Assembly (NCBI RefSeq): GCF_029266855.1
Contig: NZ_JAQSWB010000001.1
Location: 310,001-374,000, forward strand
Direction of reading: 5' to 3'
DNA: 64,000 bases
Source of the DNA: Fluviicola sp.
GTDB lineage: Bacteria > Bacteroidota > Bacteroidia > Flavobacteriales_D > Crocinitomicaceae
Shown: positions 9,336 to 19,611 of the stretch, one piece after another
Position numbering within the stretch: the stretch's first letter is position 1
Layout: every line of letters begins with the position of its first letter
The notes under the pieces: generated by a model
What the model saw: only the letters and a program-made list of their open reading frames with translations
Database searches by the model: none
Told to the model about the DNA's origin: nothing
Translations under genes and position numbers: made by a program

Positions 9336-12300
9336 TTATTGACCCACTACGCTTATCTGCTTACGGTAAACCCCATTTCCGGAGCTAATTTCAAGTAAAT
9401 AACTTCCGGATGAAATAATGGTATTGAATTGAGCCACAGTTTGATTTGAAATCTTCAGTTCGTCCTGTACTTTTTTACCGGTCATATCCCTTAATATGAT
9501 GGTATAACCTCTTTCAGGCTGTAAACCTGAAATTTGGAAAATTCCTTTCGACGGATTTGGGTAAACAACTAAATTCAATTCTTCTACTAAATTGGAAACA
9601 GAAAGCATCGGATCAATCGTCGCCGTGTAATTTTCTGCTTCTAAATCTTCTAAGGTACCACCAGCATCTATTGAAACAGCATTTGAAACAGTTAAGCTGA
9701 TGCTTCCCGGCAGGTTGGTAGTAAGGAAGCTAACTTGTCCGATGACTCCAAATCCTGAAACATTTAAATGATTTGTTCTGCATAAAGCTAAACTGTAATT
9801 TTCGTCATTTGCAGGAGAAACTCCCAAACGAATTGCGTCGCTGTTAACAGTTCCAATCCATGTTGCATCATTCATGCGAATTTGCAGACTCCCCGGAACA
9901 ATTCCGCTTGCTGTATAATTCAGGTTGAAACCAATTCCGTACACGTCAAGAGATTGTGCTGCTGTTCCGGCTAAGATATCAATCGTTACAAATTGATTGG
10001 CACCAAACTCATTTGCGGAAGAACTAAAATAAATGCTTGCTTCTACATCCAGGTTTTGAGGATCCTCGTGAATGGGTTTTCCTGCATGGACTTGTCCGAA
10101 ATTAGTATAAACAGCAAGTGTATCGGCAGCATCCACCATTCCGTCACCATTACAATCCGCATATGCCATATTCAGACCAATAGCAGTTCCTGCGTTGATT
10201 ATTGAATCCCAGAATGGTGCAGCTTGTGCTTCCCATAAGTTGCTAACAGTATTTCTTGGGGAACCAACCTGGCCGTAATTTAATCCGATATTAAAGAAAT
10301 CGTTTAGGTCAACTTCAAAATTGTTGTCTACATCTCCCGGCCATATTACCTGGCAGGTATCAATGAAAACTGTCAATGTATCTGTGTAAAAACACCCGGC
10401 TGCATTGAAACCCTTCACAACGACTTGCTGTTCAGCAGTAATAATAAATGGTTCGCCATCATCAATGGTATCGTTCCAAACATAACTCACAGCATCTCCT
10501 GAACCGAAGAACGTTGCGGGCGTCAGGTAACAAACGATTGTGTCGGCTCCTGCATGTACAACAGGAGTTATTGCAACGTGAACGGTATCTGTATTCGTAC
10601 ATCCCATTATATCTGTACCTGTTACTACGTATGTTTCATTTTCAGTTACAGCAAAGGCATTTCCATCAGTAATTCCAGCATTCCAGGTATAAGAAGCGGG
10701 AGTTCCGGCTGCTGTTAAGGTCGTTAGTGAATCATTACAAATATGCTGATCCAAACCTGCATCAATGATAGGAAGGGGTAAAATTGTGAGGATTAAAGAA
10801 TCACTAATTACCTCACGACAACCATTCGAGACAATGCAATAGTAAGTACCGGAATCGGATAAAGAAACATTGGGAATCGACAAAGTCATTTCTGTTTGAG
10901 CAGAAAGAATCGTTGTATCTTTCATCCATTGGTATGAAAGTGAGTCTCCGGTTGCGGTGGCAGTGTAATCAAAAGTTGTTAGTAGACAGGCCTGAGCTGA
11001 ATCAACTGCAGATGTTACAAAAATATCGTGACAAACGGAAGTATAGCCATAGTAATTATGAAGCCCTAATTCATTATTTGGATAGTAGTTATGTACCGAC
11101 TCATATTGCCCGGTTGCCGGATCGATTTCGAAAAGACGTAAATCATAATTACTTGAGAATCCATAAATTTTTCCGTTTGTTCCCATGAAAACTTTTGCAG
11201 GATCTGATCCGCTAACAGCATCTTCGAATTCGAAAACGATTTGAATATCGTTCGTTGCCGGATTTAAAGAAATAATTGCTCCGTCACTGTTTTGTCCACC
11301 GCTGCGGAAGCTTGCGTATAAATATCCGTTGGGTCCCTCAACGAATGGTCCCATTGCATAGCTAACTAAATTTAGTTGATAGATTTCTTCAAAGGTATTG
11401 TTTGTTAGATCAAAAGAATAAATGTATCCGTCATCACCATTAACGTCACCTGGAGTTATCCCGTATAATTTTCCGTTTGAAGCTTGTGTTACTGCATGCT
11501 TGTTGGGAAATGCGTCATAATCTGTGAAACTGTGCAATAGGGTGTACGTTCCGGTTGTAACATCGAAACTGAACAACTTTCCGTAATCATTTGCACCGCC
11601 GTGATTTCCAATTCCGTAAATCAGCCCATCGTCTCCCACTGTTAATTCGACATCGGTACTAACCATGGTGTTCGTGTTGGTTTCAAAATTGTACACATTG
11701 GTATACGTGTTGGCACCGGGAACGTATTCCAGGATAAATCCCGTACCGTTGCTTCCCTGGTAATAAGTAGTATATAATTTTCCGTTAGGATGAAGTACAA
11801 AGCTTTTGTCAAGCGAATTCATTCCCGTATTTACAAAAGAAGTCCAGATATTGAAGTCTACCATGACCTCGAGGCTGTCGGTATCAATGTCATACCGGTA
11901 GATTGTGCCGTCATTATATTTTCCTCCGCTTCCAATTCCGTAGAGTTTACGATCTACTTGCACCAGATCAGATGTAGAACTACCTACTTGAGATTGAACA
12001 CTGAATTTGACTTCAGGTCTTAACTGAGTTCCATATCCCTGATAAGAGAATAATGCACCGCCGTGGTAATCCGAATCCATCCTGGTAATTCCGTATAATC
12101 GATTGTCGGATGCTAATAATAAGCTGTTACAAAGGTACGATCCACAACCGTCATTCGTTTGCCCGATTCCACTGGCAAAATACGCCATTACCTGAATAAA
12201 TGTGGTGTATTTACAGATAGAACCGGTTTGATACATGTTGCCGGTTACAGCGCTGGAATAAAATTGGATTTCTCCGAAAGCATTTTGTACCGGTGTTCCT

Positions 12301-13226
12301 CTCAATTCGGAAGAAGAAGTGATTAACTCCATTGTTCCATTTGAAATATCGTATTTGATCAATCGGTTTCTGGCAAGTCCGTATAATTTTCCGTCTGTGC
12401 TCGACTGAATAAATGACCCTTCCGGCACTGCTGTTGCATAAACCAAATCCATGATTTTCGTGTATGTGGAAGTTACAGGGTCAAATGAAAACATCACTCC
12501 GTAATTGGAAGCACCACCCGTTCGTGCAAATGCATACATAATACCGTTAGAAGCCTGGAACAAATCCCCTTGTGGGGTTGCACCGTTATTTGCACCGTCG
12601 AAATCCATCAACTTAGAAAAGGTACCTGTTGAAATATCGTAATTAAAAATCACCCCTTTGGAGTTTGATCCGCCTAAACTGGTCATTCCGTACAATTTTC
12701 CATCAGTACCCTGAATTAAACTTCCTTTCGGTTCTTCGCCATTTGCAGAACCAAAATCGAACAACTTTACGATGTCGTGTGTGGAAAGATCGTACTGGAA
12801 GATGACACCTTTATCGTTTGTGCCCCCATTTTTTGTCATTCCGTACAATTTTCCGTTTGAAGCTAAAACAAGGGAGCCACTTGGACATTTGCCATTCAAA
12901 CTATCGAATGAATGTCTGATCTCATAAGCCTTTGTGTTGATATCGTATTCCCAAATCAGCCCATGGTCGTAATCCCCTCCTAATGAAGTCATCCCATAAA
13001 GTAAACCGGTTACAGGTTCAATAGGGTTTGCGTTGATTGAAGCACGTTCCTTATATTTCTTGATTGGTTTTATTTGGTGATTATTTCCCTGACCATCCGT
13101 TTTAACAATGCCCCCCAAGTTGTGCTCTGAGCCATAAGATGCTGTTAGATAAAAATCTACAGGAGCTTGGGCGTGAGCCATTGAAAAGGACAATAATAAA
13201 AGAAAAAGTAAGTTGATTTTTTTCAT
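9336..13226 (-). CDS. GloVer-repeat, Ig-like, dockerin-like T9SS surface protein
   Basis: About a dozen 'ASNGKLYGMT..GG.NDKGVIF.YD' repeats; Ig-like 'YQWMKDTTILSAQTEMTLSIPNVSLSDSGTYYCIVSNGC'; 'DVDNNFEVDLNDFFNI...DCNGDGMVDAADTLAVY'; C-terminal 'VVYPNPSKGIFQISGL...GSYLLEISSGNGVYRKQISVVGQ'. Confidence 0.88.
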   Translation of the reverse strand: MKKINLLFLLLLSFSMAHAQAPVDFYLTASYGSEHNLGGIVKTDGQGNNHQIKPIKKYKERASINANPIEPVTGLLYGMTSLGGDYDHGLIWEYDINTKAYEIRHSFDSLNGKCPSGSLVLASNGKLYGMTKNGGTNDKGVIFQYDLSTHDIVKLFDFGSANGEEPKGSLIQGTDGKLYGMTSLGGSNSKGVIFNYDISTGTFSKLMDFDGANNGATPQGDLFQASNGIMYAFARTGGASNYGVMFSFDPVTSTYTKIMDLVYATAVPEGSFIQSSTDGKLYGLARNRLIKYDISNGTMELITSSSELRGTPVQNAFGEIQFYSSAVTGNMYQTGSICKYTTFIQVMAYFASGIGQTNDGCGSYLCNSLLLASDNRLYGITRMDSDYHGGALFSYQGYGTQLRPEVKFSVQSQVGSSTSDLVQVDRKLYGIGSGGKYNDGTIYRYDIDTDSLEVMVDFNIWTSFVNTGMNSLDKSFVLHPNGKLYTTYYQGSNGTGFILEYVPGANTYTNVYNFETNTNTMVSTDVELTVGDDGLIYGIGNHGGANDYGKLFSFDVTTGTYTLLHSFTDYDAFPNKHAVTQASNGKLYGITPGDVNGDDGYIYSFDLTNNTFEEIYQLNLVSYAMGPFVEGPNGYLYASFRSGGQNSDGAIISLNPATNDIQIVFEFEDAVSGSDPAKVFMGTNGKIYGFSSNYDLRLFEIDPATGQYESVHNYYPNNELGLHNYYGYTSVCHDIFVTSAVDSAQACLLTTFDYTATATGDSLSYQWMKDTTILSAQTEMTLSIPNVSLSDSGTYYCIVSNGCREVISDSLILTILPLPIIDAGLDQHICNDSLTTLTAAGTPASYTWNAGITDGNAFAVTENETYVVTGTDIMGCTNTDTVHVAITPVVHAGADTIVCYLTPATFFGSGDAVSYVWNDTIDDGEPFIITAEQQVVVKGFNAAGCFYTDTLTVFIDTCQVIWPGDVDNNFEVDLNDFFNIGLNYGQVGSPRNTVSNLWEAQAAPFWDSIINAGTAIGLNMAYADCNGDGMVDAADTLAVYTNFGQVHAGKPIHEDPQNLDVEASIYFSSSANEFGANQFVTIDILAGTAAQSLDVYGIGFNLNYTASGIVPGSLQIRMNDATWIGTVNSDAIRLGVSPANDENYSLALCRTNHLNVSGFGVIGQVSFLTTNLPGSISLTVSNAVSIDAGGTLEDLEAENYTATIDPMLSVSNLVEELNLVVYPNPSKGIFQISGLQPERGYTIILRDMTGKKVQDELKISNQTVAQFNTIISSGSYLLEISSGNGVYRKQISVVGQ

Positions 13227-13344
13227 AATCCAGGTTTGATCAGATGTAATTAAAAGTGCTTGAATAAAAGCGGTGCTAAGTTAAGCAATTTAACGATCCG
13301 GTCTGCTTTAACTGTAAAATTCACCGATAGATGACCAAAGCAAC

Positions 13345-13352
13345 TATCTTTG
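13345..13352 (+). promoter_or_regulatory. -7 box TATCTTTG
   Basis: TAnnTTTG consensus lies inside the first codons of the longest ORF, supporting the downstream start at 13391. Confidence 0.55.
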
Positions 13353-13390
13353 CAACAAAAAAGAAGAGATTATTCTCAAAAAGCAAACAC

Positions 13391-13771
13391 ATGATAGAAT
13401 CAAACCTCACATTAGATATCATTACGGCAACTCTGCAAGGGGAAAAGTACGAAGGGCAAATTACCAAACAGCTCGAACACCTGGAAGAAGTAGAGTATGA
13501 GCATACCGATTCAGGGCTTTTGATCTTCATTGAGTACCGAAAAGAAGCAAAGGAATTTTGGTTAACAGATACGCAGCTGCACGAAACTTTTGGTGAATCG
13601 GAACCGGAATTGTCCAAATTTGAATTAATCAATGAGGAACTGAATATCCGGGCGGAAACATCCGTCCATTTCAAAAACGGGATCATTGAGCGCGTTGAAA
13701 TCTGGAATACACTGGGAGATTACCCGGAGGAGGATTTGGAGAAGTGGGAACTAAGAAGCATTCAATCCTAA
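13391..13771 (+). CDS. hypothetical protein (start corrected from 13331)
   Basis: In-frame ATG at 13391; upstream ATG at 13331 precedes the -7 box at 13345-13352. Confidence 0.7.
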   Translation: MIESNLTLDIITATLQGEKYEGQITKQLEHLEEVEYEHTDSGLLIFIEYRKEAKEFWLTDTQLHETFGESEPELSKFELINEELNIRAETSVHFKNGIIERVEIWNTLGDYPEEDLEKWELRSIQS

Positions 13772-13957
13772 TAGTAATCGGGATAAATGCAAATTCCGAA
13801 TTATCGGAATCAAAAACAACAGTTTTGAAATTTGAAGCAGAGACTTGTTCTCTGCTTTTTTGTTGCTAGCGGATAGATCAGGATTAAATAATCGTATATT
13901 AGTCCAATAAATTCTTTATAAAAGAGAATTAAACTGCACTATTCCGACATATAACCG

Positions 13958-16096
13958 ATGACTATTCGTACTGAAAAACCACAACCGGAAAAAAGACCTT
14001 CAGAAATAAATGAAATTTCTCAAAAGGAACGAGGTGGTAAGCATACGCTTCAATTTTTAGATAATAGGCCTGAAGCAACAACTCAACGCAAATTACAAGA
14101 GATAGCGAACAATAGTTCACAAGTAAAACATATAGCTCAATTACAGGAAATAGCAAGTAATAATTCCGCTCAAAATCAACACCCGATTCAGAAAAAGGAA
14201 AACAACACAGGTTTACCGGATAATTTAAAATCCGGTGTAGAAAACCTTTCCGGTTATTCCATGGATGATGTAAAGGTTCATTATAACTCGGGTAAACCAG
14301 CTCAATTACAGGCACATGCTTATGCGCAAGGTTCCGACATTCATTTAGGCCCCGGACAAGAAAAACATCTTCCTCATGAAGCATGGCACGTGGTGCAACA
14401 GAAACAAGGCATAGTAAGACCAACCTTACAAATGAAGAGTGAAGTCGCTATTAACGATGATGCCGGTTTGGAAACTGAAGCAGATGTAATGGGAGCAAAA
14501 GCATTGCAATTTGATTCTAGCACCTCTTTACAACTTAAACGGATTCCAGTTTCCGGGAATAATCAGGTTTTACAACGGGTCATATATGTAAAAAAAGCAG
14601 ACATTGTTAGCTGTAGAGATGATGAACGTTTAAGGTCGGGTGAAACAAAAGTTGAGCGCACAGATTATCAGAAGTATTTATTTAAAGAATTATTTAAGGA
14701 TAAAGCCAAATCCATAGCCCCGACCGTTGAGGGAACTGCTGCCGAATCTTCATCAGAAGACCCAAATAGAATCGATTTAACCAGCAAACTCATTTACCGT
14801 GGAATGAGTGCTAACAATGTGGCTAATAGAGATGATGTTAATAAACCCTCCGTTTTCACCGTTCAAAACCCCGATGGAGGGGCTTCCGAAGTAAACCATA
14901 TTGTAAATGATGATCCGGATTCACCATACTTGTCATTCGAAGCGAATGGATTAGGTATTAGTGCCGGAAAATACGCACATAAACCCGTAGATAAGGACAA
15001 CCAATCTCTTGGGGTTTCCACCGATGAGAATGGCTTTTTAAAACAAGAAAAATCATACACCCAGGATAATATAGGTGATAAATATGCAGGTAAAAAAAGA
15101 ATCGGTGTTGTAGCCGGTATTTTTAAGAAGTCTGCGCATTTGGACCTATCGACAGCAGAAAATGCCAAAAGAGTACTTAATCCTGATGATTCAAAAAACA
15201 AAGATAAGGTGAAAGCCGTGGATCTGGCCGTTGCAGATAAAGAAATACTGGTAAAACCGGGGCCTAATGGTATTGTAAAGGGAGATGTACCATTTTATGC
15301 TAAGGTGGAAACAATCACAGAACAAGAATTTATTGATAATCTGGACAATCAAACGCCAACCATGGCACTAGGCTATCACAAGCCTTCCTACTACAAAATT
15401 CAAATAGATACAACTAAAAGTAAAGCCACCTTTCACTTTCAATTTAAGCTTGATGACAAATACCAAAACGGTGGGGGAACAATAGCAACCATCCCTGACC
15501 TGAAAATAAATAAAGGGCTATTTTCGCTATCTACTGAAGAACAGGATAAGGTGAGAGATGAAATGCCTAAAAAGCATATCGCACTACGGGCAATAAATTC
15601 AGAGTTGGATACGCAATTAGATCTAATTGCCAACCAACCACCACCGGATGTCGCTAATCTTAAGGAAGTGGTAGGACCGGATTTACACAATGGATTACAG
15701 GAAATTGCTATATGGTTTGAAGATTTCGAAACCAGTAAAATTCCAAAGGTTGATGAATTAAAGAATTTCAATACCCTGCTCGAAACGGTCAAAGGAAAAT
15801 CTACAGACTTCTGGAACAAGATACTTACTCTAGCAGAACTACCCCAAATAGAAACCACATTGACACCAATAGAAACTTTCTTGAAAGATTCTATTGGTAA
15901 AGGGGTAGTGGAAGATAAAGACGCATTAAAAATTACCGCAAAAGAACATCTTACACAGTACAATAGTCAATTGAAGAATTTCAATAAAATAAAAAGTCCT
16001 AAAAACAGCAATGTTCCTCAAATTGCAGATGTCAAAAACAGGTTTGATGCCACAATGGTTCTTTTCAGAAAATTAAACGAATTACTAAATAAATAA
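13958..16096 (+). CDS. eCIS core domain (DUF4157) protein with putative C-terminal ADP-ribosyltransferase-like payload
   Basis: 'RKLQEIANNSSQVKHIAQLQEIASNNSAQ' N-terminal repeats; 'LPDNLKSGVENLSGYSMDDVKVHYNSGKPAQLQAHAYAQGSDIHLGPGQEKHLPHEAWHVVQQKQG' with HExxH at 14375-14389 and 'LETEADVMG'; downstream 'LIYRGM...YLSFEANGLGISAGKYA...DKEILVKPG'. Confidence 0.88.
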   Translation: MTIRTEKPQPEKRPSEINEISQKERGGKHTLQFLDNRPEATTQRKLQEIANNSSQVKHIAQLQEIASNNSAQNQHPIQKKENNTGLPDNLKSGVENLSGYSMDDVKVHYNSGKPAQLQAHAYAQGSDIHLGPGQEKHLPHEAWHVVQQKQGIVRPTLQMKSEVAINDDAGLETEADVMGAKALQFDSSTSLQLKRIPVSGNNQVLQRVIYVKKADIVSCRDDERLRSGETKVERTDYQKYLFKELFKDKAKSIAPTVEGTAAESSSEDPNRIDLTSKLIYRGMSANNVANRDDVNKPSVFTVQNPDGGASEVNHIVNDDPDSPYLSFEANGLGISAGKYAHKPVDKDNQSLGVSTDENGFLKQEKSYTQDNIGDKYAGKKRIGVVAGIFKKSAHLDLSTAENAKRVLNPDDSKNKDKVKAVDLAVADKEILVKPGPNGIVKGDVPFYAKVETITEQEFIDNLDNQTPTMALGYHKPSYYKIQIDTTKSKATFHFQFKLDDKYQNGGGTIATIPDLKINKGLFSLSTEEQDKVRDEMPKKHIALRAINSELDTQLDLIANQPPPDVANLKEVVGPDLHNGLQEIAIWFEDFETSKIPKVDELKNFNTLLETVKGKSTDFWNKILTLAELPQIETTLTPIETFLKDSIGKGVVEDKDALKITAKEHLTQYNSQLKNFNKIKSPKNSNVPQIADVKNRFDATMVLFRKLNELLNK

Positions 16097-16247
16097 TCTG
16101 TTTGTTCATATGAGCCATGGTAGTGTCAATTCGGAATTGGAAATTTAGATGCGTAGCTGATGAGTTAACCGAACTTACACACGAAAAAGTAAAGACTTTT
16201 AAAAGTTTTTGAACTACATTTAATAGCAAGATCATTAGTAGAACAGG

Positions 16248-17027
16248 ATGCAACACCGCTATGAAATACCTCATGAACAATTAACGGAATATGTAAGAAC
16301 CATTCTGATCATAGAGGGTTTTTCCACACCAGATTCGAATAAACTTCCTGTTTTTACCAATGGCATGACCTTACTTTTCTGCAAAACAGGAAAGAGTAAT
16401 GCGGGTCATGAAGAGATCCATCAATTGAGTCTCTATGGTAAAGCTCCGTCTGACATTTGGAAAGTAAATGAGCAAAGCACCATCATCGCTTATTTCTTCA
16501 GACCCTTTGTTCTAAGTTGTTTATTCAACATTTCTGCCGATAAATTATCCGAAAAACAGCTTGATCTCGGCACCTGGAATCCTCAAATAAATTTGGCACT
16601 GAAAACTCAGATAGCCGATGCGGTAGAGACATCGCGAAAAATAGAAATACTGGACAATTTACTCCTGCAGCAACTTCATACTAACCAGCAAACGTGCAGA
16701 ATCATTCAATATGCCACCGATCAGATGATGACGAATCCGGGGAAAGAAATCATAGCTGAACTGCTTAAAACATTAAATCTCAATGAACGAGCTTTTCAAC
16801 GGATCTTTAAGAAATATGTAGGAATAAGCCCGACACATTATAGACGGATCTGCCAGTTCCAACAATCATTCGGGCAGCTTCGGGAAAAACAATTTAATAA
16901 AATATCCGAAGTGGCTTATGACAATGACTTCGCAGATCAAAGTCATTTTATCCGTTCTTTCAGGGAGTTTACTCAAATTACCCCGAAGGATTACCTGAAA
17001 ACGGGCTTGAAGAACAAAAAAGAGTAG
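16248..17027 (+). CDS. AraC-family transcriptional regulator
   Basis: C-terminal HTH 'LNERAFQRIFKKYVGISPTHYRRICQFQQSF...AYDNDFADQSHFIRSFREFTQITPKDYL'. Confidence 0.85.
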   Translation: MQHRYEIPHEQLTEYVRTILIIEGFSTPDSNKLPVFTNGMTLLFCKTGKSNAGHEEIHQLSLYGKAPSDIWKVNEQSTIIAYFFRPFVLSCLFNISADKLSEKQLDLGTWNPQINLALKTQIADAVETSRKIEILDNLLLQQLHTNQQTCRIIQYATDQMMTNPGKEIIAELLKTLNLNERAFQRIFKKYVGISPTHYRRICQFQQSFGQLREKQFNKISEVAYDNDFADQSHFIRSFREFTQITPKDYLKTGLKNKKE

Positions 17028-17098
17028 TGTCGGTTTTATTCTATTTTTCCAGGATGGCCTCCGATACATTTGTTATAACTAATTAAATAAGATTCAAT

Positions 17099-17959
17099 AT
17101 GATGAAACAAATTACACCCTGTCTTTGGTTTGATCCCGAAAAATTGGGAGCGAAAGAAGCCGCTGACTTGTATTGCTCCGTTTTCGAAAACTCGAAAATC
17201 ACGGCACAATCTCCAATAGTTACTGAGATCGAAGTATCCGGATACCGATTCGTTCTTTTGGACGGCGGACCGATGTATCAGCCAAATTCTTCGATCTCCT
17301 TTTTTTATATCTGTGAAAATGAAGAGGAACTCAACCGTATTTGGAATGCTTTCAGGGAAGAAGGCAAGATACTCATGCCATTGGATAACTATCCCTGGAG
17401 TGAGAAATACGGCTGGATTACAGACAAGTTCGGTGTTTCATGGCAGTTGGCTCTGGGTAAAATAAGTGATACGGGACAGAAAATCACTCCGTGCCTGACA
17501 TTTACAGGTAAGCAATACGGTCGGGTAGATGAAGCAATTGCTCATTATACCTCCGTTTTCAAACAGGTTAGCGTAGATGGAATACTTCGCTACGGGGCAA
17601 ATGAATCGCCGGATAAGGAAGGAATGGTAAAGCATGCACAAATTGCAATTGACGGTCAGAAAATGATGCTGATGGAGAGCGCTGCTGAGCACCAATTTAC
17701 CTTTACGGAAGGAGTGTCTTTTACAATCTATTGTGAAACACAGGAAGAGATCGATTATTATTGGAGCAAATTGACTGAAAGCGGAGCAGAAAGTATGTGC
17801 GGCTGGCTGAAAGATAAATTTGGCGTGTCGTGGCAAATCATTCCGACGATGCTTGGAAAAATCATGAGTGATCCTGCTAAAGCCGGTAAAGCAGCACAGG
17901 CATTCATGTCAATGAAAAAATTGAACATTGAACAGATCGTCCAGGCATCTATTTCTTAA
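17099..17959 (+). CDS. PhnB-like double-domain VOC protein
   Basis: Two PhnB-like domains: 'ITPCLWFD..AKEAADLYCSVF' and 'ITPCLTFTGKQYGRVDEAIAHYTSVF', each with 'DKFGVSWQ'. Confidence 0.9.
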   Translation: MMKQITPCLWFDPEKLGAKEAADLYCSVFENSKITAQSPIVTEIEVSGYRFVLLDGGPMYQPNSSISFFYICENEEELNRIWNAFREEGKILMPLDNYPWSEKYGWITDKFGVSWQLALGKISDTGQKITPCLTFTGKQYGRVDEAIAHYTSVFKQVSVDGILRYGANESPDKEGMVKHAQIAIDGQKMMLMESAAEHQFTFTEGVSFTIYCETQEEIDYYWSKLTESGAESMCGWLKDKFGVSWQIIPTMLGKIMSDPAKAGKAAQAFMSMKKLNIEQIVQASIS

Positions 17960-17980
17960 AACTATTAAATTTTGATGTTG

Positions 17981-18014
17981 AAAAGTGATCTGTCATAAAC
18001 AGATCGCTTTTTTT
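17981..18014 (+). terminator. terminator hairpin, GCGATYTG family
   Basis: aaaagtgatctg ... cagatcgctttt plus T-run. Confidence 0.8.
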
Positions 18015-18025
18015 AGTTTTGCGCT

Positions 18026-18526
18026 ATGAAAGAAAGTATCTATAAATTCAAGTTTAACAGGGTTCTTCTCAAGTCTATTAGCGTTTGGATTTGTTTAGCG
18101 GTACAAGCGTGTCTTTCTTTTTTGATCATTTATAATGAGGGTACAATTATCACTTTGATCTTATTAAACCTAATTTTTTCCACTCTTTCAATTCCCGGTA
18201 TTATTTTGCATCTTAATTATCTGAAACATACGAGTGATAAATTGTTGATAGTAAGGTATAATAGCATCTCGTTTATTGACGGTGATAAAGAAACCATATT
18301 AAATTCATTTGACATTAATACAGTAATTCTTCATGAAAGTCCTTCAGGTTCGAAATTCCCTTGGTGGGATTATAGTTGGTTTGAGCTAATTGATAAAGAA
18401 GGTCAGAGTATAAAGATAAGTTGTTACCTTCTAGACATAAGTGATTTTTGGCGAAATTCTCTTACTCGGAGGGTTAACTCGAACAATTTGAAGAGAGAAC
18501 AAAGCCTTTTTCCAATGATTAAATAA
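18026..18526 (+). CDS. hypothetical membrane protein
   Basis: 166 aa with two N-terminal hydrophobic segments. Confidence 0.6.
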   Translation: MKESIYKFKFNRVLLKSISVWICLAVQACLSFLIIYNEGTIITLILLNLIFSTLSIPGIILHLNYLKHTSDKLLIVRYNSISFIDGDKETILNSFDINTVILHESPSGSKFPWWDYSWFELIDKEGQSIKISCYLLDISDFWRNSLTRRVNSNNLKREQSLFPMIK

Positions 18527-18697
18527 TCTGCTAAGAAAGGAACAAGTCTTGTCATTAAGTAACAATCGTAATCACTTTTTAATTTATCCTGAAAATGAAT
18601 AGGATACAATTATTCTGGTTCCAAGTTGTGATCTTTAATCCGAATTGGCACAACTCTTGCTTCATGCACCATACATAATTAAACAAACACATCGATC

Positions 18698-19417
18698 ATG
18701 AAAAAGCTTCTTTTATTATTGGTTCTTGCATCAGGAACCCTATTCGGGCAGACAGACCAGCAGACTTCAAAAGCTACAGTTACGGTAAACGGAACAGCTA
18801 AAGTTTTTGTTACTCCGGATATGACGGAGCTGAACATTCATGTTTCATCAATCAAAATGAACATGGGGGACGCAACTAAAGCAATCGGTGATCAGACTCA
18901 GAGCTATTTAAAAATACTCAAGCAGCTTGGTTTCCAGGAATCGGATGTGAAAACAACCAATTTCTCCGCATCAAAAAACAGGATTTATCGTGAAAACGGA
19001 CCAAAAGACAGCGGGTATGTGGTTTCCCAAAACCTGACAGTGAAATTCGGGTACAACCAAACGACTTTACAAAAAATAGTTGCACGTTTCTCGGAAGCAA
19101 AAGATCCGGTTGATTTCAATATCGGTTTTTATATCTCCGATGCATTGCGCGATAAGACAGAAGCAGAACTTCAGGCAAAAGCGGTAACAGACGCACGTAA
19201 GAAAGCATCCAACCTGACTTCAGCTGCCGGTGTGAAGATGGGCGGTGTGAAAGCGATCCTTTACGGAAGCAGCGATGCTCCGGGACCAATGTATTACAAA
19301 TCAGACATGCGGATGTTTGCAAATACGGAAATGGCCGCTGATGGTGCGGATCTCAGCTTTGCGCCGCAGGAAGTGGAATTACAGGAAATAGTGACTGTGG
19401 TTTGGTTTATTGAGTAA
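18698..19417 (+). CDS. SIMPL domain (DUF541) protein
   Basis: Signal peptide; 'ATVTVNGTAKVFVTPDMTELNIHVSS...DARKKASNLTSAAGVKMGGVKAI'. Confidence 0.88.
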   Translation: MKKLLLLLVLASGTLFGQTDQQTSKATVTVNGTAKVFVTPDMTELNIHVSSIKMNMGDATKAIGDQTQSYLKILKQLGFQESDVKTTNFSASKNRIYRENGPKDSGYVVSQNLTVKFGYNQTTLQKIVARFSEAKDPVDFNIGFYISDALRDKTEAELQAKAVTDARKKASNLTSAAGVKMGGVKAILYGSSDAPGPMYYKSDMRMFANTEMAADGADLSFAPQEVELQEIVTVVWFIE

Positions 19418-19495
19418 GAGGAAGCATTGCTTCCGATAACAAGTCATAGCGGGAGATAAAAATTCACGAAGCGGATTTAAATAGAATAAGAATTG

Positions 19496-19534
19496 AAAGC
19501 GATTTGTCCACCACGGCGGGCAGGTCGCTTTTTG
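19496..19534 (+). terminator. terminator hairpin, GCGATYTG family
   Basis: aaagcgatttg ... caggtcgcttt plus T-run. Confidence 0.65.
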
Positions 19535-19611
19535 CTTGAGTATCATTGACAAAAAAAGTATTTTTACAAGAATGAAGAACGCGACCAATACGATGAAAAG
19601 CAAGCAGTAAT

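Noticed and set aside
15439-15963. 174-aa antisense ORF inside the eCIS-core gene (possible immunity gene)
   Set aside because: Fully antisense to coding sequence and lacking any recognisable domain; no support as an immunity protein
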